DNA of 38,461 bases from a virus. Positions 6,477 through 14,329 of this stretch are shown piece after piece. The stretch is taken from IMG/VR virus record IMGVR_UViG_3300044617_000542, positions 1 to 38,461 of that record; one strand, 5' to 3'. Numbering within the stretch: position 1 is the stretch's first letter; every line of letters starts with the position of its first letter. The translations under genes were made by a program, and so were the position numbers. The notes under the pieces were generated by a model. The model saw nothing but the letters and a program-made list of their open reading frames with translations. It was not told the origin of the DNA and made no database searches.

Positions 6477-8248
6477 TATTTGATGAATTTTTAGAAGTTC
6501 TTAAAGAAAATCATTTTATTGAGAAGCCAGTTGATGCAAAAACATTTGTTGAATCTCCAGATTATCTTGGTCAACCACCACTTTCTGATATCCAATATGA
6601 CATTGTTGAAGCCATGAGCCAGATATATCGTAAAGAAGATGTCATAGATATTCGTGGTGAAGATGGTGAAGCATACTTTAAAAAATATACAAAGAATGAA
6701 ATTATTCTCCAACTTGGCAAGGGATCTGGAAAAGACTTCGTATCAACAGTAGCATGTGCATATGTAGTATATAAAATGCTATGCTTAAAAGAGCCTGCTG
6801 TTTATTATGGTAAGCCTGCAGGAGATGCTATTGATATTATTAACGTTGCTATTAACGCTCAACAAGCAAAGAATGTTTTCTTTAAAGGCTTTAAGTCAAA
6901 GATTGAAAGATCACCATGGTTTGCAGGAAAGTATAATCCTAAAGCAGACTCTATTGAGTTTGATAAATCAATCACAGTTTATTCTGGTCACTCAGAGCGT
7001 GAATCACATGAGGGTTTGAACTTGTTTATGGCTGTACTTGACGAGATTTCTGGCTTTGCATCAGAGGTAGCGACAGGAAACGAGCAAGGAAAGACTGCTG
7101 ACAACATCTATAAAGCTTTTCGTGGAACTGTAGATTCTCGTTTTCCTGATCTTGGTAAGGTAGTTTTACTTTCTTTTCCAAGATACCCAGGAGACTTTAT
7201 TTCTCAGAGATATGATGCTGTAGTTGCTGAAAAAGAAATTATAGATAAAACACACAGATTTATTATTAACGAAGACTTACCAGAAGATAACCCAGACAAC
7301 TTCTTTGAAATTTCATGGGAGGAAGATCATATTCTTTCTTATAAGATTCCAAAAGTCTTAGCATTAAAAAGACCAACATGGGATGTAAATCCTACTAGAC
7401 AGATTGATGACTTTAAGATAGCATTCCTAACAGACTTAGGAGATGCAATGATGCGCTTTTTGTGTACACCAACCTACGCATCAGATGCTTTCTTTAAGCA
7501 AAAGGATAAACTTATTAACTGTATGACTTTAACAAATCCTGTGGATAGTTTTAGAAGGTTTGCAGAAAACTTTAAGCCAGACTCAGACAAGCAATATTAC
7601 ATTCACGCTGACCTTGCACAGAAGCACGATAAGTGTGCAGTTGCTATTGCTCACGTAGATAAATGGGTAAATATCCAGGTAATTAAAGATTATGAACAGG
7701 TAGCGCCCATAGTTGTAGTAGATGCAGTAGCATGGTGGGAACCAAAAGCAGAAGGACCCGTTAATCTATCTGAAGTAAAACAATGGATTATTAATCTACG
7801 CAGACAAGGTTTTAATATTGGTATTGTTTCATTTGACCGTTGGCAGTCATATGATATTCAGCAAGAGCTAAAGCAGGTAGGAATAAGAACTGATACTGTT
7901 TCTGTTGCCAAAAAACACTACGAAGATTTAGCAATGATGGTCTATGAAGAGCGTATTGCTATGCCCATGATTCCCTTGCTTCTGGAAGAAATGTCAGAGC
8001 TTAAGATCATGAAGGGTAATCGTGTAGATCACCCTAGAAAGAAGTCTAAGGACTTGGCAGATGCTGTTTGTGGGGCAGTATTTGGTGCCATTTCTCATAC
8101 CCCAAAGGAAATGAATATTGAGATAGAGATTCATACCTGGGGATCTGCGGATAAAGTTGCAAGACAGCAGAGAGCTATGGTAGAATTGGAAGACAGGCAA
8201 ATGCCTGAAGATGTCAAGAGTTTTCTTGATAACCTAAAACTAATATAA
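6473..8248 (+). CDS. terL: Terminase large subunit
   Basis: A 591-residue DNA-packaging motor. From ATG 6473 the ATPase Walker A is GKGSGKD (82-88), Walker B with catalytic Glu is VLDE (188-191), and a coupling region follows (VVLLSFPRYPGD). The C-terminal RNase H-like nuclease shows its acidic residues in YIHADLAQ (D380), GIVSFDRW (D455) and KSKDLADAV (D527, D530). Length and order are standard for TerL. It translocates DNA into proheads and cuts concatemers. It overlaps the 2OG oxygenase gene by four bases (ATGA). No portal gene follows directly; an exported protein gene comes next, which is unusual. Confidence 0.96.
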   Translation: MIFDEFLEVLKENHFIEKPVDAKTFVESPDYLGQPPLSDIQYDIVEAMSQIYRKEDVIDIRGEDGEAYFKKYTKNEIILQLGKGSGKDFVSTVACAYVVYKMLCLKEPAVYYGKPAGDAIDIINVAINAQQAKNVFFKGFKSKIERSPWFAGKYNPKADSIEFDKSITVYSGHSERESHEGLNLFMAVLDEISGFASEVATGNEQGKTADNIYKAFRGTVDSRFPDLGKVVLLSFPRYPGDFISQRYDAVVAEKEIIDKTHRFIINEDLPEDNPDNFFEISWEEDHILSYKIPKVLALKRPTWDVNPTRQIDDFKIAFLTDLGDAMMRFLCTPTYASDAFFKQKDKLINCMTLTNPVDSFRRFAENFKPDSDKQYYIHADLAQKHDKCAVAIAHVDKWVNIQVIKDYEQVAPIVVVDAVAWWEPKAEGPVNLSEVKQWIINLRRQGFNIGIVSFDRWQSYDIQQELKQVGIRTDTVSVAKKHYEDLAMMVYEERIAMPMIPLLLEEMSELKIMKGNRVDHPRKKSKDLADAVCGAVFGAISHTPKEMNIEIEIHTWGSADKVARQQRAMVELEDRQMPEDVKSFLDNLKLI

Positions 8249-8259
8249 CAAGGAGAAAA

Positions 8260-9666
8260 ATGAATTCATTTAAGAAGATCGCCCTTGCCGTGGCTGCAGC
8301 CATGACTTTGGGAACTGTCGCAGCAGCACCTGCGAATGCAACGGTAATGACTGTTGCAGTAACGCTAAACTCTGTAGCAAATACAACTAATGGTGTAATT
8401 GCTACACCTGCTTCATTGCCAGTCCCAGAGGACAACACAATTGATGCAGCAGATGCGTTGCGCTTTGTAGCAACAGTTGCAACAGGAACATCAGTTACTG
8501 CTTCAGCAACTAACGCAACAATCGTGTCTGCACTACACACATCAGCAGCACCAGTAGGAGCATCGTCAGGATCATCATCTTTGACAATTGCAACAGGTAC
8601 TGGAAATACTGCAACATTTTTTGTCTACACAAAGACAACAGCAATTGGTACAGTTGTAATCAACAACGGTGGAACAACTCTTACATACTATGTACAGGGA
8701 ACTGCTGGAAAGATCAACAACCTAACAGTATCTGCTCCATCAGCAGGAGCTGCTGGTACAAAGCATGATATTCTAGTTACAGCAACAGATGCATTTGGTA
8801 ACAAGGTATCTGGTAAGTCAATTACAGCAGCAGTCTTTGCTGCATCAGCAACACTAGATACAGCAACAGTAACAACTGGTGCAACACTTTCAGATTTTGG
8901 AGTTGCAAAGTTTACTGCAACACTACCAGCAACTGGAACACGATCACTTATTACATTTGCTCCAACAACATCTTCTGATGCAACATCTGCAGACGTAGTT
9001 GGACTTCCTGCTCGTACACTTTCACCATTTGCAGAAATTGCAGTTCGTGATCTAGTTTCAGAGCTTGCTGCTGAGAAGGCTGCACTTGCTGCTGAAAAGG
9101 CTGCACATGCATCTACAAAGGCTCAGCTTGAAGCAGAAGTTAAGGCTAAGTCAGACCTAGCAGCAAGCCTAGCAAAGGCTAATGCTGAACTACTAAAGGC
9201 AGCAGCAGAAGCAACTGATGCAAAGAAGGCAGAAGCAAGCGCTCTAAAGGCACTTGCAGAAGCAGGCGTTGCTGCAGATAAGATTATCGCACAGTTCAAG
9301 TTGGAGTTGGAAGCAGCTAATGCTTCACTTGCAATAGTTACTGCAGAACTTGCAGAACTAAAGGCTTCACATGCCAAGGCACTTGCTGATCTAAAGGCTA
9401 CATCAGATAAGGCAATTGCAGATGCAAAGGCTGCTTCAGATAAGGCAGTTGCAGATGCTGTAGCAACAGAGAAGGCAGCAGGTGCAAAGGCACTTGCTGA
9501 TGCAAAGACTGCATCAGATGCTGCTCTTCTTGCTAAGGATGCACAGATTGCTAAGTTGACTGCAGATAATGCTGCAGCGATTAAGTCCATGAAGGCTGCA
9601 TTTAACAAGTTGGCCACTCAGTGGAACAAGAAGAATCCAAAGGCTAAGGTTGCTTTAGTTAAGTAA
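8260..9666 (+). CDS. Exported Ig-like and Ala-rich coiled-coil surface protein
   Basis: A 468-residue protein with a textbook Sec signal peptide: MNSFKK, an Ala-rich hydrophobic core, then APANA with cleavage after A27. Residues about 130-250 are Thr/Ala/Gly-rich beta-strand sequence with an Ig-like/invasin-like pattern (ILVTATDAFGNKVSGKSI). From about 265 to 450 a long Ala/Lys/Glu/Asp heptad region predicts a coiled coil. The C-terminus is basic (NKKNPKAK). There is no C-terminal membrane anchor or LPXTG motif. Preceded by AAGGAG. Phage virion proteins rarely carry signal peptides, so this is probably delivered to the cell envelope of the infected host, for example as a surface coat or exclusion protein. 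It looks host-like in style, suggesting transfer, but that is inference. A strong terminator follows at 9684. Confidence 0.8.
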   Translation: MNSFKKIALAVAAAMTLGTVAAAPANATVMTVAVTLNSVANTTNGVIATPASLPVPEDNTIDAADALRFVATVATGTSVTASATNATIVSALHTSAAPVGASSGSSSLTIATGTGNTATFFVYTKTTAIGTVVINNGGTTLTYYVQGTAGKINNLTVSAPSAGAAGTKHDILVTATDAFGNKVSGKSITAAVFAASATLDTATVTTGATLSDFGVAKFTATLPATGTRSLITFAPTTSSDATSADVVGLPARTLSPFAEIAVRDLVSELAAEKAALAAEKAAHASTKAQLEAEVKAKSDLAASLAKANAELLKAAAEATDAKKAEASALKALAEAGVAADKIIAQFKLELEAANASLAIVTAELAELKASHAKALADLKATSDKAIADAKAASDKAVADAVATEKAAGAKALADAKTASDAALLAKDAQIAKLTADNAAAIKSMKAAFNKLATQWNKKNPKAKVALVK

Positions 9667-9683
9667 CAATAACTTAAAAGTTT

Positions 9684-9714
9684 GGGAGTCAGGAAACTGG
9701 CTCCCTTTCTTTTT
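9684..9714 (+). terminator. Rho-independent terminator
   Basis: GGGAGTCAG (9684-9692) and CTGGCTCCC (9697-9705) pair over nine positions with one G-U pair around a GAAA loop, followed by TTTCTTTTT. It ends the packaging/surface-protein transcript just before a new promoter at 9739. Confidence 0.9.
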
Positions 9715-9738
9715 GCCTATATGTCTAACTGAATAATT

Positions 9739-9747
9739 TGATATAAT
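9739..9747 (+). promoter_or_regulatory. Extended -10 promoter (TGaTATAAT)
   Basis: TGATATAAT ends at 9747, just after the terminator and before the PA14-like gene. Predicted transcription start is about 9754, leaving a leader of about 16 bases with GAGGAG (9755-9760) and the TTG start at 9770. No -35 consensus was seen. Confidence 0.7.
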
Positions 9748-9769
9748 AGGTGTGAGGAGAGTACACCAC

Positions 9770-11971
9770 TTGAAAAAGCTCTTGCGTATATTGACAGTTT
9801 CTACCCTTGCCTTTGCTTGGCTTCTTATAGCCCCTACAGAGGCCCACTCTGACGATCCACTAACAGTTGCTGCTCAGCAAATTGAGGAACTAAATAACAG
9901 CATAGACGACCTTGGATATAAGGATGAATTTATATCCTTAATCCAAGAAGCAGAAGACAAATATGATCTTGCCGTATCTGCAGAAGAAGCCAAGACACAA
10001 ACCTCTGTCCTATATGATGACTCCCTTGACGCAGAAACCACGGCACTTGAAGAAAAAGATTTAGCCCAATCAGCAGTAGATGGACAAACAGCCACAGTAG
10101 CCACTGCCCTAACTAATAAGAATAATGCACTAGATGCACTTGAAGTAGCCAATATTAATCTACAAACAGCACAATCTAACATGCAGTCTGCTGGAGGAAC
10201 AGGTTTGGCATACACTGTTTATACTCTTGTTAGACAAGGTAATGTTGCTACCCCAGGATCTGTTCTTTGTTCTGGTACTTGGAACTCAAGCCACATGCAG
10301 CTACCAGTTTGTGGTAACAGATACGAAAACTTTATAGTTAAGTTCGCTGGTCAAATAACAGTACCGTCTTGGTTCACATCAACATATTTTGCAGGATATA
10401 CAGATGATGGGTTTAGAATGTATGTTGATGGGCAACTTGCCGTTGATAACTGGGTAGAGCAGGGGGCAAGATGGAGTAATTATTCTCCAGTATATGATGT
10501 TAGTGAAGACAAGACTTTAGATGTAGAAATATGGTGGTATAACGGCGGAGGCCCAGGTTCATATCATCTTGGATGGGCAATTCCTGGAGGATGGACTGGA
10601 GCAGGATGTGACTATGCTGGAAATCCAAGAGTCTGGGGAGAAAATTTTAGTTGTAATCTTGAAACATTTTCTTCTGGACCAGGTGCAACACAGGAGCAGA
10701 TAAATGATTATAACCAAGCACTTGCCACAAAGAACTTAGCACAAGATGTATATAATGACAAACTAAATATTTATAATCAAGCAGTTTCAACATTAAATAA
10801 TTATAATCAAACATTAATTAATAAAACAAACGAATATAACAACGCAGTTTTAAATGTTGCCACTGCATTGCAAAATAAAAATAATGCTGAAGATGCATAC
10901 GAGCAGTCAATAAATAATGTTAATAGTGCGATTGATAACGCATGGCGTTACTATGAAGAACAATTACAAAGAGAGATTCAGTCTGCTATTGCTCAGGCAG
11001 CAGCTAACGCTGCAGCCAATCAGCCTACTCCAGAGCCTACTCCAGAGCCTACCACAGAACCCACCCCAGAACCAAGTCCTGAACCTACAGATGATCCATC
11101 TCCAAAGCCTACAGAAGAGCCTACAGATGAGCCAACAGAGGAACCAAGCCCTGAGCCTACAGAAGAGCCTACAGAGGAACCAAAGCCTAGTCCTACGCCA
11201 AAGCCCACTCCTACACCAAAGCCATCTCCTGAGCCTACAGAGGAGCCTACAGAGGAACCAACTCCTGAACCTACAATAGAACCTACACCAGATCCAGAAC
11301 CAACTACAGAACCAACTACAGAACCAACTACAGAGCCTACTGAGGAACCCACAGAAGAGCCTACTCCTGAACCTTCACCAGAACCAGGACCAGATCCTGA
11401 CCCTGAAGAAAACCCATGGACTGAGCCAGATGTAGAAATTAAAGATGAAGTTTTAGCAGAACTTATTCCTGAAAAGGGTACTGGGACAGCAGAAGACTTG
11501 TCTGGAGTTATTGCTAACCTTACAAGCAAAGATAATAAGCTAGTTACTCTTTCTGCTGAACAAATTACAGCAGTAAGTCAAACCCTTAAAGCATTGACGC
11601 AAGAAGCAAAGGTAGAAGTTGCAGAAGATCTTGGTATCAAACCATCAGAAGTTGCACAAATTGCTGAGCAGATGAAATCTAACCCAGCACTTGCTGAAGC
11701 ATTTGTTGAGTTTACTGACAGAGCAGGATCTGCAGGGGATACACCAATGCCATTTACATTAGCAGATGCAGTAACAGAAGTACAAACAGAAGCATTTTTA
11801 GCAGATCCAATTGGGGCAGTGCTTGATGTAGATGTAGCAGAATTACTATCTAATTTCTCTGAATTAGGTAGCGATATGACAGATGATCAGAGAGAGAAAG
11901 CCCAAGAAGTCATTATTCCAGTAATCATTGTTTCACAGATTGCTAATATGATGATTGGTATGAGGAGGTAA
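9770..11971 (+). CDS. Exported PA14-like protein with Pro/Glu/Thr stalk
   Basis: I place the start at TTG 9770 (733 residues) rather than GTG 9752, because GTG lies in the ribosome site GAGGAG and TTG gives a clean signal peptide (MKKLLRILTVSTLAFAWLL, cleavage near residue 25-27). Then come a first coiled coil (about 30-140), a PA14-like lectin-type beta domain (about 145-300; FAGYTDDGFRMYVDGQLAVD is the diagnostic stretch) with four Cys, an Asn-rich second coiled coil (about 305-415), a 130-residue PEPT-type stalk (about 419-548), and a helical C-terminal domain. PA14 domains often bind carbohydrate. The overall plan suggests a surface adhesin-like protein displayed on cell or virion. The stalk is a candidate for hydroxylation or glycosylation by enzymes encoded nearby (inference). 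Confidence 0.8.
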   Translation: MKKLLRILTVSTLAFAWLLIAPTEAHSDDPLTVAAQQIEELNNSIDDLGYKDEFISLIQEAEDKYDLAVSAEEAKTQTSVLYDDSLDAETTALEEKDLAQSAVDGQTATVATALTNKNNALDALEVANINLQTAQSNMQSAGGTGLAYTVYTLVRQGNVATPGSVLCSGTWNSSHMQLPVCGNRYENFIVKFAGQITVPSWFTSTYFAGYTDDGFRMYVDGQLAVDNWVEQGARWSNYSPVYDVSEDKTLDVEIWWYNGGGPGSYHLGWAIPGGWTGAGCDYAGNPRVWGENFSCNLETFSSGPGATQEQINDYNQALATKNLAQDVYNDKLNIYNQAVSTLNNYNQTLINKTNEYNNAVLNVATALQNKNNAEDAYEQSINNVNSAIDNAWRYYEEQLQREIQSAIAQAAANAAANQPTPEPTPEPTTEPTPEPSPEPTDDPSPKPTEEPTDEPTEEPSPEPTEEPTEEPKPSPTPKPTPTPKPSPEPTEEPTEEPTPEPTIEPTPDPEPTTEPTTEPTTEPTEEPTEEPTPEPSPEPGPDPDPEENPWTEPDVEIKDEVLAELIPEKGTGTAEDLSGVIANLTSKDNKLVTLSAEQITAVSQTLKALTQEAKVEVAEDLGIKPSEVAQIAEQMKSNPALAEAFVEFTDRAGSAGDTPMPFTLADAVTEVQTEAFLADPIGAVLDVDVAELLSNFSELGSDMTDDQREKAQEVIIPVIIVSQIANMMIGMRR
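11024..11413 (+). repeat. In-gene Pro/Glu/Thr repeat tract
   Basis: About 130 codons of irregular P-E-P-T, P-E-E-P-T and P-S-P units (gagcctac-like DNA repeats) form the stalk of the exported PA14-like protein. Copies vary in sequence and length, and there are no spacers, so this is a coding low-complexity repeat. Such tracts are prone to expansion and contraction. Confidence 0.85.
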
Positions 11972-11972
11972 T

Positions 11973-12179
11973 ATGAAAATAATCAAAAAAGTTGTGAAGG
12001 GATTCTTCACATGGCTGAAAGACGCTGGAGTTGAAATAATCGCACAAGCTTTTACTCTCCTTGGCTTCTTTATTGCATGGCTAACATTAACAGGATCAGC
12101 CAGAGACATTGTTGGGATTGCAGTGCTTGCAACCACAGTTGTATGGCTAATCACAATACCACTACGAAAGGAAAAATAA
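11973..12179 (+). CDS. Small two-helix membrane protein, holin-like
   Basis: A 68-residue protein with a strong AGGAGGT ribosome site. A basic amphipathic N-terminus (MKIIKKVVKGFFTWLK) is followed by two hydrophobic segments (about 22-40 and 44-62) and a basic tail (RKEK). Size and topology match a class II-type holin or a small membrane partner. It lies one base upstream of another two-helix membrane protein, so the two may be a holin/antiholin pair. The endolysin itself is 3.8 kb downstream. There is no sequence motif proving pore function. Confidence 0.55.
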   Translation: MKIIKKVVKGFFTWLKDAGVEIIAQAFTLLGFFIAWLTLTGSARDIVGIAVLATTVVWLITIPLRKEK

Positions 12180-12180
12180 A

Positions 12181-12468
12181 ATGGCAACTAGAAAAAAGGT
12201 AGTAGAAGCTCCAAAAAAGGAGCACCCACAAAAAGCTTTGACAAATGTTTTGATGCGTATCGTAGCAGTCTTTGCTGCTTCTGGTCTATCAGTACTTGGT
12301 GCTGGAGCAGTAGTAGGAATTGATACAATTCAGGCAGTAATGCTTGCAGGTCTATTAGGCGTGGCAACAGTTATTGAAAGACTGGCACGAGCTTTTTTGG
12401 ACGATGGCAAGCTTACTATCGCAGAAATAAATGATGCATTTAAAACTGTAGATAAAAAAGCTAATTAG
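12181..12468 (+). CDS. Small membrane protein, putative holin
   Basis: A 95-residue protein starting one base after the upstream stop. A Lys/Glu-rich N-terminus precedes two hydrophobic segments (about 25-47 and 50-66), and the C-terminus has DDGKLTIAEINDAF, an EF-hand-like acidic tail I associate with actinophage holin candidates. Holins form membrane holes that release endolysin at lysis. The pairing with the preceding membrane protein supports this, but another holin-like gene lies at 24886, so assignment is tentative. Confidence 0.55.
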   Translation: MATRKKVVEAPKKEHPQKALTNVLMRIVAVFAASGLSVLGAGAVVGIDTIQAVMLAGLLGVATVIERLARAFLDDGKLTIAEINDAFKTVDKKAN

Positions 12469-12484
12469 TCATATTTTAGGCTAA

Positions 12485-12513
12485 TTGACACTCGTGCCTA
12501 CCTCTGGTATACT
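12485..12513 (+). promoter_or_regulatory. Consensus promoter (TTGACA-17-TATACT, TG-extended)
   Basis: TTGACA (12485-12490), a 17-bp spacer, and TGgTATACT with its hexamer at 12508-12513 form a near-perfect housekeeping-type promoter. Predicted start about 12520 gives a 20-base leader with AGGGGTAGG before ATG 12541 of the HslV-like gene. Confidence 0.85.
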
Positions 12514-12540
12514 GGTAATACAGTAAACTTAGGGGTAGGC

Positions 12541-13059
12541 ATGACTTGTATTGCAGGAATAATGAAGGACGGTAAGGTATACCTTGCTGGAGAACGTGGT
12601 GCCTCTGAGGGTAGCTACATAGTACCAATTGATAAACCAAAGGTATGGAAGTCAGGACCTTATGTTTTTGGTTTTGCAGGAACATTTGATGGACAGATTA
12701 TTCAATACAACTTTGTTCCACCTGCATTAGAGGGCAACCCTGATAAGTTTATGCATGGAAAATTCTTAAAATCACTAAAGGCTTTTTACAGTGAGTGGGA
12801 TATTGGCGGTAAAGATAGCGAACTATCCCTATTGATTGGAGTAAAAGGAAAGCTGTATGAACATGATGCAGATGGCCTTACATTGGTTTCCTATGACAGA
12901 GACTTCTGTGCTATAGGATCTGGAGCAGACTTCGCTATGGGTTCTCTTCATGCTACCCAAAATCATAAAGATCCCAAGCGTCGTCTGACTCTGGCACTAA
13001 ATGCAGCGGTTGCATACAGCACATCTTGTATTGGTCCAGTTGACATCATTCAGGGATAA
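12541..13059 (+). CDS. HslV/proteasome-like Ntn hydrolase
   Basis: A 172-residue protein whose N-terminus after Met removal aligns with HslV without gaps: catalytic Thr1 (MTCIAG), then GKVYLAGE with Glu at position 17 (Asp in HslV), and Lys33-Val34 (KPKVW), followed by FAG. Further along, CAIGSGADFAMGSLHA matches the HslV C-terminal signature helix. These enzymes use the exposed N-terminal Thr to hydrolyse peptide bonds in a barrel chamber. No HslU-like ATPase is in the window, so it may act alone, recruit a host ATPase, or have lost proteolysis. A role in head-protein processing or host-protein turnover is possible. It has its own strong promoter. Confidence 0.72.
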   Translation: MTCIAGIMKDGKVYLAGERGASEGSYIVPIDKPKVWKSGPYVFGFAGTFDGQIIQYNFVPPALEGNPDKFMHGKFLKSLKAFYSEWDIGGKDSELSLLIGVKGKLYEHDADGLTLVSYDRDFCAIGSGADFAMGSLHATQNHKDPKRRLTLALNAAVAYSTSCIGPVDIIQG

Positions 13060-13068
13060 GGGTATACT
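13040..13068 (+). promoter_or_regulatory. Consensus leaderless promoter (TTGACA-17-TATACT-6-ATG)
   Basis: TTGACA (13040-13045) lies inside the end of the HslV-like gene, 17 bases before TATACT (13063-13068). Six bases later comes ATG 13075. The expected transcription start falls on the A of ATG, and no Shine-Dalgarno is present, so the mRNA should be leaderless. Confidence 0.85.
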
Positions 13069-13074
13069 TATAAT

Positions 13075-13293
13075 ATGAACGAAGAGTTTGAAGAAATATT
13101 AAAAGATATTCAGGCATTGGAGTCTGACTATGATGAATTTGAAATCTGGATGGAAAATGGAATCAAGCGTGGCTGGATAACAGAACCATTTTGTAACACA
13201 CACGAAGGTGACAGTTACATGACAGATGAAGAAATGCAAGAGTGGGAAGAGGGCGGAGACCCTTGTCAAGTAGTTTTTAAAATCAAACAATAA
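13075..13293 (+). CDS. Small acidic protein
   Basis: A 72-residue, strongly acidic protein, helical in its first half (EEFEEILKDIQALESDYDEF). The second half has C43-x2-H46 (FCNTH) and C66 (GDPC), a possible metal site. I do not recognise the family. It is predicted to be translated from a leaderless mRNA (promoter 13040-13068). Acidic proteins of this size are often phage-encoded inhibitors of host enzymes, but nothing here shows a target. Confidence 0.75.
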   Translation: MNEEFEEILKDIQALESDYDEFEIWMENGIKRGWITEPFCNTHEGDSYMTDEEMQEWEEGGDPCQVVFKIKQ

Positions 13294-13318
13294 CAACAAA
13301 TAAAAAAGGGGTAACAAA

Positions 13319-14173
13319 ATGAAGAAACTAGTAATCGTAGCACTATCCGCAGTACTTGCACTAATGGCTGTTGAGCCAGCAAATGCACAAGCAGCACCAA
13401 CAATTGCAATTATTGACTCTGCAGTTGACTCATCAAAGGTTAAAAATATTGTTCATGAAGTATGTTTTACAACAAATGCTTCATGTTTAAATAAAACTAA
13501 TTATCAAGATGGTAAGGGATCAGCAGGTGTTCTAAGATGGACATCAAGCCTGGATCACGGAAATCGTGTCGCTCAAGCTGCACTTTTTGCCAACCCAAAT
13601 GTAAAGATTGTATTTATTAGAATCGCTAACGAAGAAGCTAAAATGGATCGTTTGGACAGCATTTCACGTCAACAGGCAATGAACTGGATTGCACTAAATG
13701 CAAAAACATTTGGTATTACTGCAGTTTCAATAAGCGCATCTCTTGGAGTTAATACACAGGCATCTTGCCAAGTATACGGACTAACTACATCTGATATAAA
13801 AAATAAAGCAAAGCAGTCTTCTCTTTACTCTCAGTTTAAATCTTCAGTAGATACCTTGTCTGCAAATGGTGTTTTAGTATTTGCAGCAGCAGGAAACAAT
13901 GGTGTTAGTGGTCTTGGATTTCCAGCATGCATTGACACAGTTGTATCTGTAGGAGCTACAAGACTTAGTGGAACAGCTTTTGCAAGCTATAGTAATCGTG
14001 GACCAAATCTAAAGGCTGTTGCTAGAGGTGATGCACCTGAACTAGGTTCTGGAACTTCTATTGCTACTCCAATTGCTGCTGTCTTTACAGTAACAAACAT
14101 TAATGGCAGATCTTTGAGCCAGTTTATGCAAACACTTCCAAATAAAATTGGATATCCACAGTTTAATAACTAA
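13319..14173 (+). CDS. Exported subtilisin-like serine protease (S8)
   Basis: A 284-residue compact subtilase. A signal peptide (MKKLVIVALSAVLALMAVEP, cleavage after ANA near 23-25) is followed by the triad: D33 (IAIIDSAVD), H80 (LDHGNRVA) and S247 (GTSIATP). The oxyanion Asn lies in AAAGNNG (193/194), and SVGATRL and YSNRGP are standard subtilase strands. All catalytic residues are present, so it should be active, cutting proteins outside the cell membrane. There is no obvious propeptide, so it is shorter than many family members. AAAAGGGG precedes ATG. Possible roles are processing of exported phage proteins or degradation of host surface proteins. Confidence 0.9.
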   Translation: MKKLVIVALSAVLALMAVEPANAQAAPTIAIIDSAVDSSKVKNIVHEVCFTTNASCLNKTNYQDGKGSAGVLRWTSSLDHGNRVAQAALFANPNVKIVFIRIANEEAKMDRLDSISRQQAMNWIALNAKTFGITAVSISASLGVNTQASCQVYGLTTSDIKNKAKQSSLYSQFKSSVDTLSANGVLVFAAAGNNGVSGLGFPACIDTVVSVGATRLSGTAFASYSNRGPNLKAVARGDAPELGSGTSIATPIAAVFTVTNINGRSLSQFMQTLPNKIGYPQFNN

Positions 14174-14184
14174 GTAAAAGGTTT

Positions 14185-14257
14185 TGGTCTGTAGCTCAGT
14201 TGGCAGAGCGGGGCACTGTTAATGCCCATGTCGCAAGTTCAAGTCTTGCCAGACCAG
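14185..14257 (+). tRNA. tRNA-Asn (GTT)
   Basis: A full 73-base cloverleaf. The acceptor TGGTCTG pairs with CAGACCA (14250-14256). The D stem is GCTC/GAGC, the anticodon stem GGGCA/TGCCC with loop CTGTTAA (anticodon GTT at 14218-14220), and the T stem GCAAG/CTTGC with loop TTCAAGT. CCA is not encoded. It sits between the subtilase and the hsp20 promoter. Confidence 0.95.
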
Positions 14258-14265
14258 CAAAAGTT

Positions 14266-14274
14266 TGATATAAT
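14266..14274 (+). promoter_or_regulatory. Extended -10 promoter (TGaTATAAT) for hsp20
   Basis: TGATATAAT (hexamer 14269-14274) follows the tRNA-Asn by a few bases. Predicted start is near 14281, giving an unusually long leader of about 49 bases before hsp20, in contrast to the leaderless genes around it. That leader contains two potential hairpins. Confidence 0.7.
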
Positions 14275-14280
14275 ATATAT

Positions 14281-14328
14281 GTACTGCCTACGGGGGTACA
14301 CTAACTTATTCGCTTGAAAGGGGAATAA
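14281..14328 (+). promoter_or_regulatory. Structured hsp20 leader, possible RNA thermometer
   Basis: The 5' hairpin forms from TGTAC (14280-14284) and GTACA (14296-14300) with inner CC/GG pairs. A second, weak AU-rich hairpin pairs TTATTC (14306-14311) with GAATAA (14323-14328). Its loop and 3' stem base hold the Shine-Dalgarno GAAAGGGG (14316-14323), just before ATG 14330. Small heat-shock genes are often controlled by RNA thermometers that melt such stems. The six-pair stem is weak, so this is suggestive only. Confidence 0.35.
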
Positions 14329-14329
14329 C

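Noticed and set aside
9123-9617. Minus-strand Ala/Ser-rich frame
   Set aside because: Shadow of the Ala-rich coiled coil of the exported protein on the plus strand, which has signal peptide and ribosome site.
11024-11413. Repeats resembling an array
   Set aside because: Units are irregular, contiguous and in frame within a coding sequence, with no unique spacers, so not CRISPR.
11020-11529. Long minus-strand frame rich in Gly-Ser-Val repeats
   Set aside because: It is the antisense shadow of the Pro/Glu/Thr stalk; the repeat composition keeps the frame open. No promoter or ribosome site.
14279-14317. 12-codon upstream frame (MYCLRGYTNLFA) before hsp20
   Set aside because: It begins only four bases after the -10 box, before the expected transcription start, so it is probably not in the mRNA.
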